DNA of 64,000 bases, taken from Polytrichum commune (taxonomy: Eukaryota > Streptophyta > Polytrichopsida > Polytrichales > Polytrichaceae). The DNA lies in the NCBI GenBank assembly GCA_950295325.1, contig OX485805.1:44912758-44976757 (forward strand), given 5' to 3'. A program made the position numbers and the translations under genes. The notes under the pieces are model-generated. The model saw only the letters and a program-made list of their open reading frames with translations. It did no database searches and was not told the origin of the DNA. This document shows positions 62,121-64,000 of this stretch, in pieces. The number at the start of each line of letters is the position of its first letter. Position 1 is the first letter of the stretch.

Positions 62121-64000
62121 TCATATGTGAACCAAAATTATGGGTTGCAATGTTAGCATGAGCTTACAATTGCTTTTGGGAATCATGTTTGACAAATTTG
62201 AATAAGTTGCAGATGAATGATGATGTGATGCTTACCAGGCTTGAGGTGATCCATGTCTCGACACATTACAATGAGGTAGTTCAAACTTTTGTAAATGATA
62301 ATGTAGTTCAGTTGGTTAAAGGAAATTGACTCATTTGCTATGCTAAATAGTTCTATTGTTGTGGGATGTAGGAAATGCCTTGAGCTCACTCCAATTCACA
62401 TTTGAAGAAGCAACGAGGTTGTGTTCATTCTTAATCCATGCCCAGTTTCTAGATTAAAATTAATGTGAGGCACATTAATTGTTTTTTTAGGATGTTGAAG
62501 GGTTCACGTTTTTAAATACCTAAGGTGTTGGTTGGAAGTCTCAAGGAAGATCAACTTAGGGCAAGACCACGTCTTCATCCACATTATTTTCAACCAACTA
62601 GAGAATTATAATGGCCACGTTAATTACTTTTACTTTAATTTTTCCACGACACTACTTCAGCTATTTAGTGTAATTGATACATGACTTAACTCAACTAGGG
62701 TTATGACTGCTAGGAAGTCTTGTCTTGCAATTTAATGACATGGTCATGTGAGAAGAATTGTGTCATTTAGGAAGTGAGTCCCTTTTGAGGTAGTAAGTAG
62801 GTCTAAATTGCTAATCCATCAAGCCAAGTTGGTCTAGAGACTTGGGACTTACTTTTTGCATGATGGAAAGAGTATGTAGCTACATGCTCAACCACTTTAA
62901 GTAGACATCATGCACGTGCGTTGGATTGTGTTGCATATGTCTCTCAAATTGTAACTCCTATTGTGAATGCAGAGAGCAAAGAACACCATGGTCACTGTTC
63001 ACTCAATTGCAACATTGTGAAACATGTTGCAATTTCTTTCAAAACGATTCAAGATGTCTTCTAAAAATTTGGATGTGCATTGAAGGGGGGGACCCCGTTA
63101 TAAGGAGGTGACGTTGATGCATAGGTATGTCATCTCCCTTTGAGAGTTGGGGAATCTAGTATGCTACTTGAATAATGTCATGGCATGTTGTCAACATTCT
63201 TGGCAACACTTCGAGGATTTACATCTTTTGACTTCTTAAGATATTGGTTTGTTGACTACGCTCATTGCATTTTTAAAGACTAAAACATATGAAATCGGGT
63301 TTTTGCTTTCAAATCAATTTCATGAATCAGGAGGAGCCAATGCATTTCAACTGCACCTGTGTTTCCCACTTCTAGAAGTGTTATCATCAACAAACTTGAA
63401 AGTAACATATGGACTTAAAGTCAACTTCTATCCATGATTCTTGTCTAAACTCAATTACAACTTACTGGAGTAGTTGATAAGAAAACTCACATAATATCTT
63501 GTGGTAACATCATAGAGAGGCAATTTTCTCTAAGAAGTCACCGTTGACCATTCTAGTGAAAACACTTACATTATAATATTTTGATTTTGGACATATGGTC
63601 AGCTAAACAATCCTAACATTACCAAGATGCCATTGGTATGATCAGATGTACATTAAGATGTACATATTTTCTTCAATAAGCTATTGAATTGGATTCGACA
63701 GTTTTACTTTGGCCTTTAGGGGTTAAATTTGGATTCCATGTGAATTCTAAGTGTTAGGAAAGCATGTGTTAAGAAGGTCAAAATAGTGAACTAAATGGGT
63801 GACCTTTGTGACACATGGTTTCTAATGAATTTCATAATTATCCTCTTTGTATATGGTAAGATATTAGAATTTGTTATGAAAATATAGAATATGGTTCAAA
63901 TATTTAATTTGAGGCTACATCTAATAGGTTTGTTCGAATTTCTTGTCACTCACAATATTTTAAACTTGGGATCAAAATCTAAATTCTTGAAGGCCCTTAT
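62121..64000. other. Gene-free stretch to the window end
   Basis: Only short frames without recognisable features; no repeat ends seen. Confidence 0.4.

Overview
Kind of organism. This is nuclear DNA of a land plant with a large, repeat-rich genome. The signs are AT-rich intergenic DNA, GT-AG introns, a glycoside-hydrolase-1 gene with the classical plant exon pattern, a tandem plant-type LRR array, a complete CACTA (En/Spm) transposon and many TIR elements. I cannot name the species; a non-seed plant is possible but not shown. No rRNA gene, functional tRNA gene or CRISPR array was seen. Most of the window is mobile DNA and broken genes.

Layout. 1-3001: LRR end of a disease-resistance-like gene, about 41 repeats of 24 aa, broken by frameshifts and a stop, with a recent 1298-bp internal duplication. 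3002-5404: no gene, one MITE-like element. 5405-6773 and 21381-23365, both minus strand: two halves of one beta-glucosidase-like GH1 pseudogene. Exons 1-5 lie on the right and exons 6-9 on the left, and all eight exon joins keep the expected phase. The separating intron is 14.6 kb and holds a multi-gene mobile segment (about 7.15-20.93 kb): a RING/coiled-coil protein (+), an acidic coiled-coil protein sharing its N-terminal domain (+), and on the opposite strand a spliced DDE-type transposase-like gene preceded by an ORF with a PCNA-binding (PIP-box) motif. This segment is the best candidate for an undescribed system.

23.4-35.9 kb: a foldback element (FB1), a SINE-like tRNA relic, an orphan 152-codon ORF, a copia-like LTR, two MITEs and long gene-free DNA. 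35877-47293: an 11.4-kb CACTA element with 12-bp identical ends and a 3-bp target duplication (TGT). It carries a TNPA/Transposase_24-like gene on the minus strand and, divergently, a TNP2 transposase gene with two in-frame stops.

47.3-64 kb: no intact gene. A nest of elements sits at 50.2-57.2 kb. A TA-flanked element and a foldback element (FB2) both entered a dispersed repeat, and a 4.7-kb MULE-like element then entered the end of the foldback element and contains a further inverted repeat. Uninterrupted copies of the same dispersed repeat at 58.4 and 61.3 kb act as built-in empty sites. Several 0.5-1 kb direct duplications fill 57-62 kb.

How the parts work together. The living parts, if any, are the genes of the 7-21 kb segment (mobilisation plus possible ubiquitin and PCNA links) and the CACTA accessory protein. 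The host genes (LRR, GH1) are decayed. All exon structures are my readings of frame and splice signals and have no transcript support.
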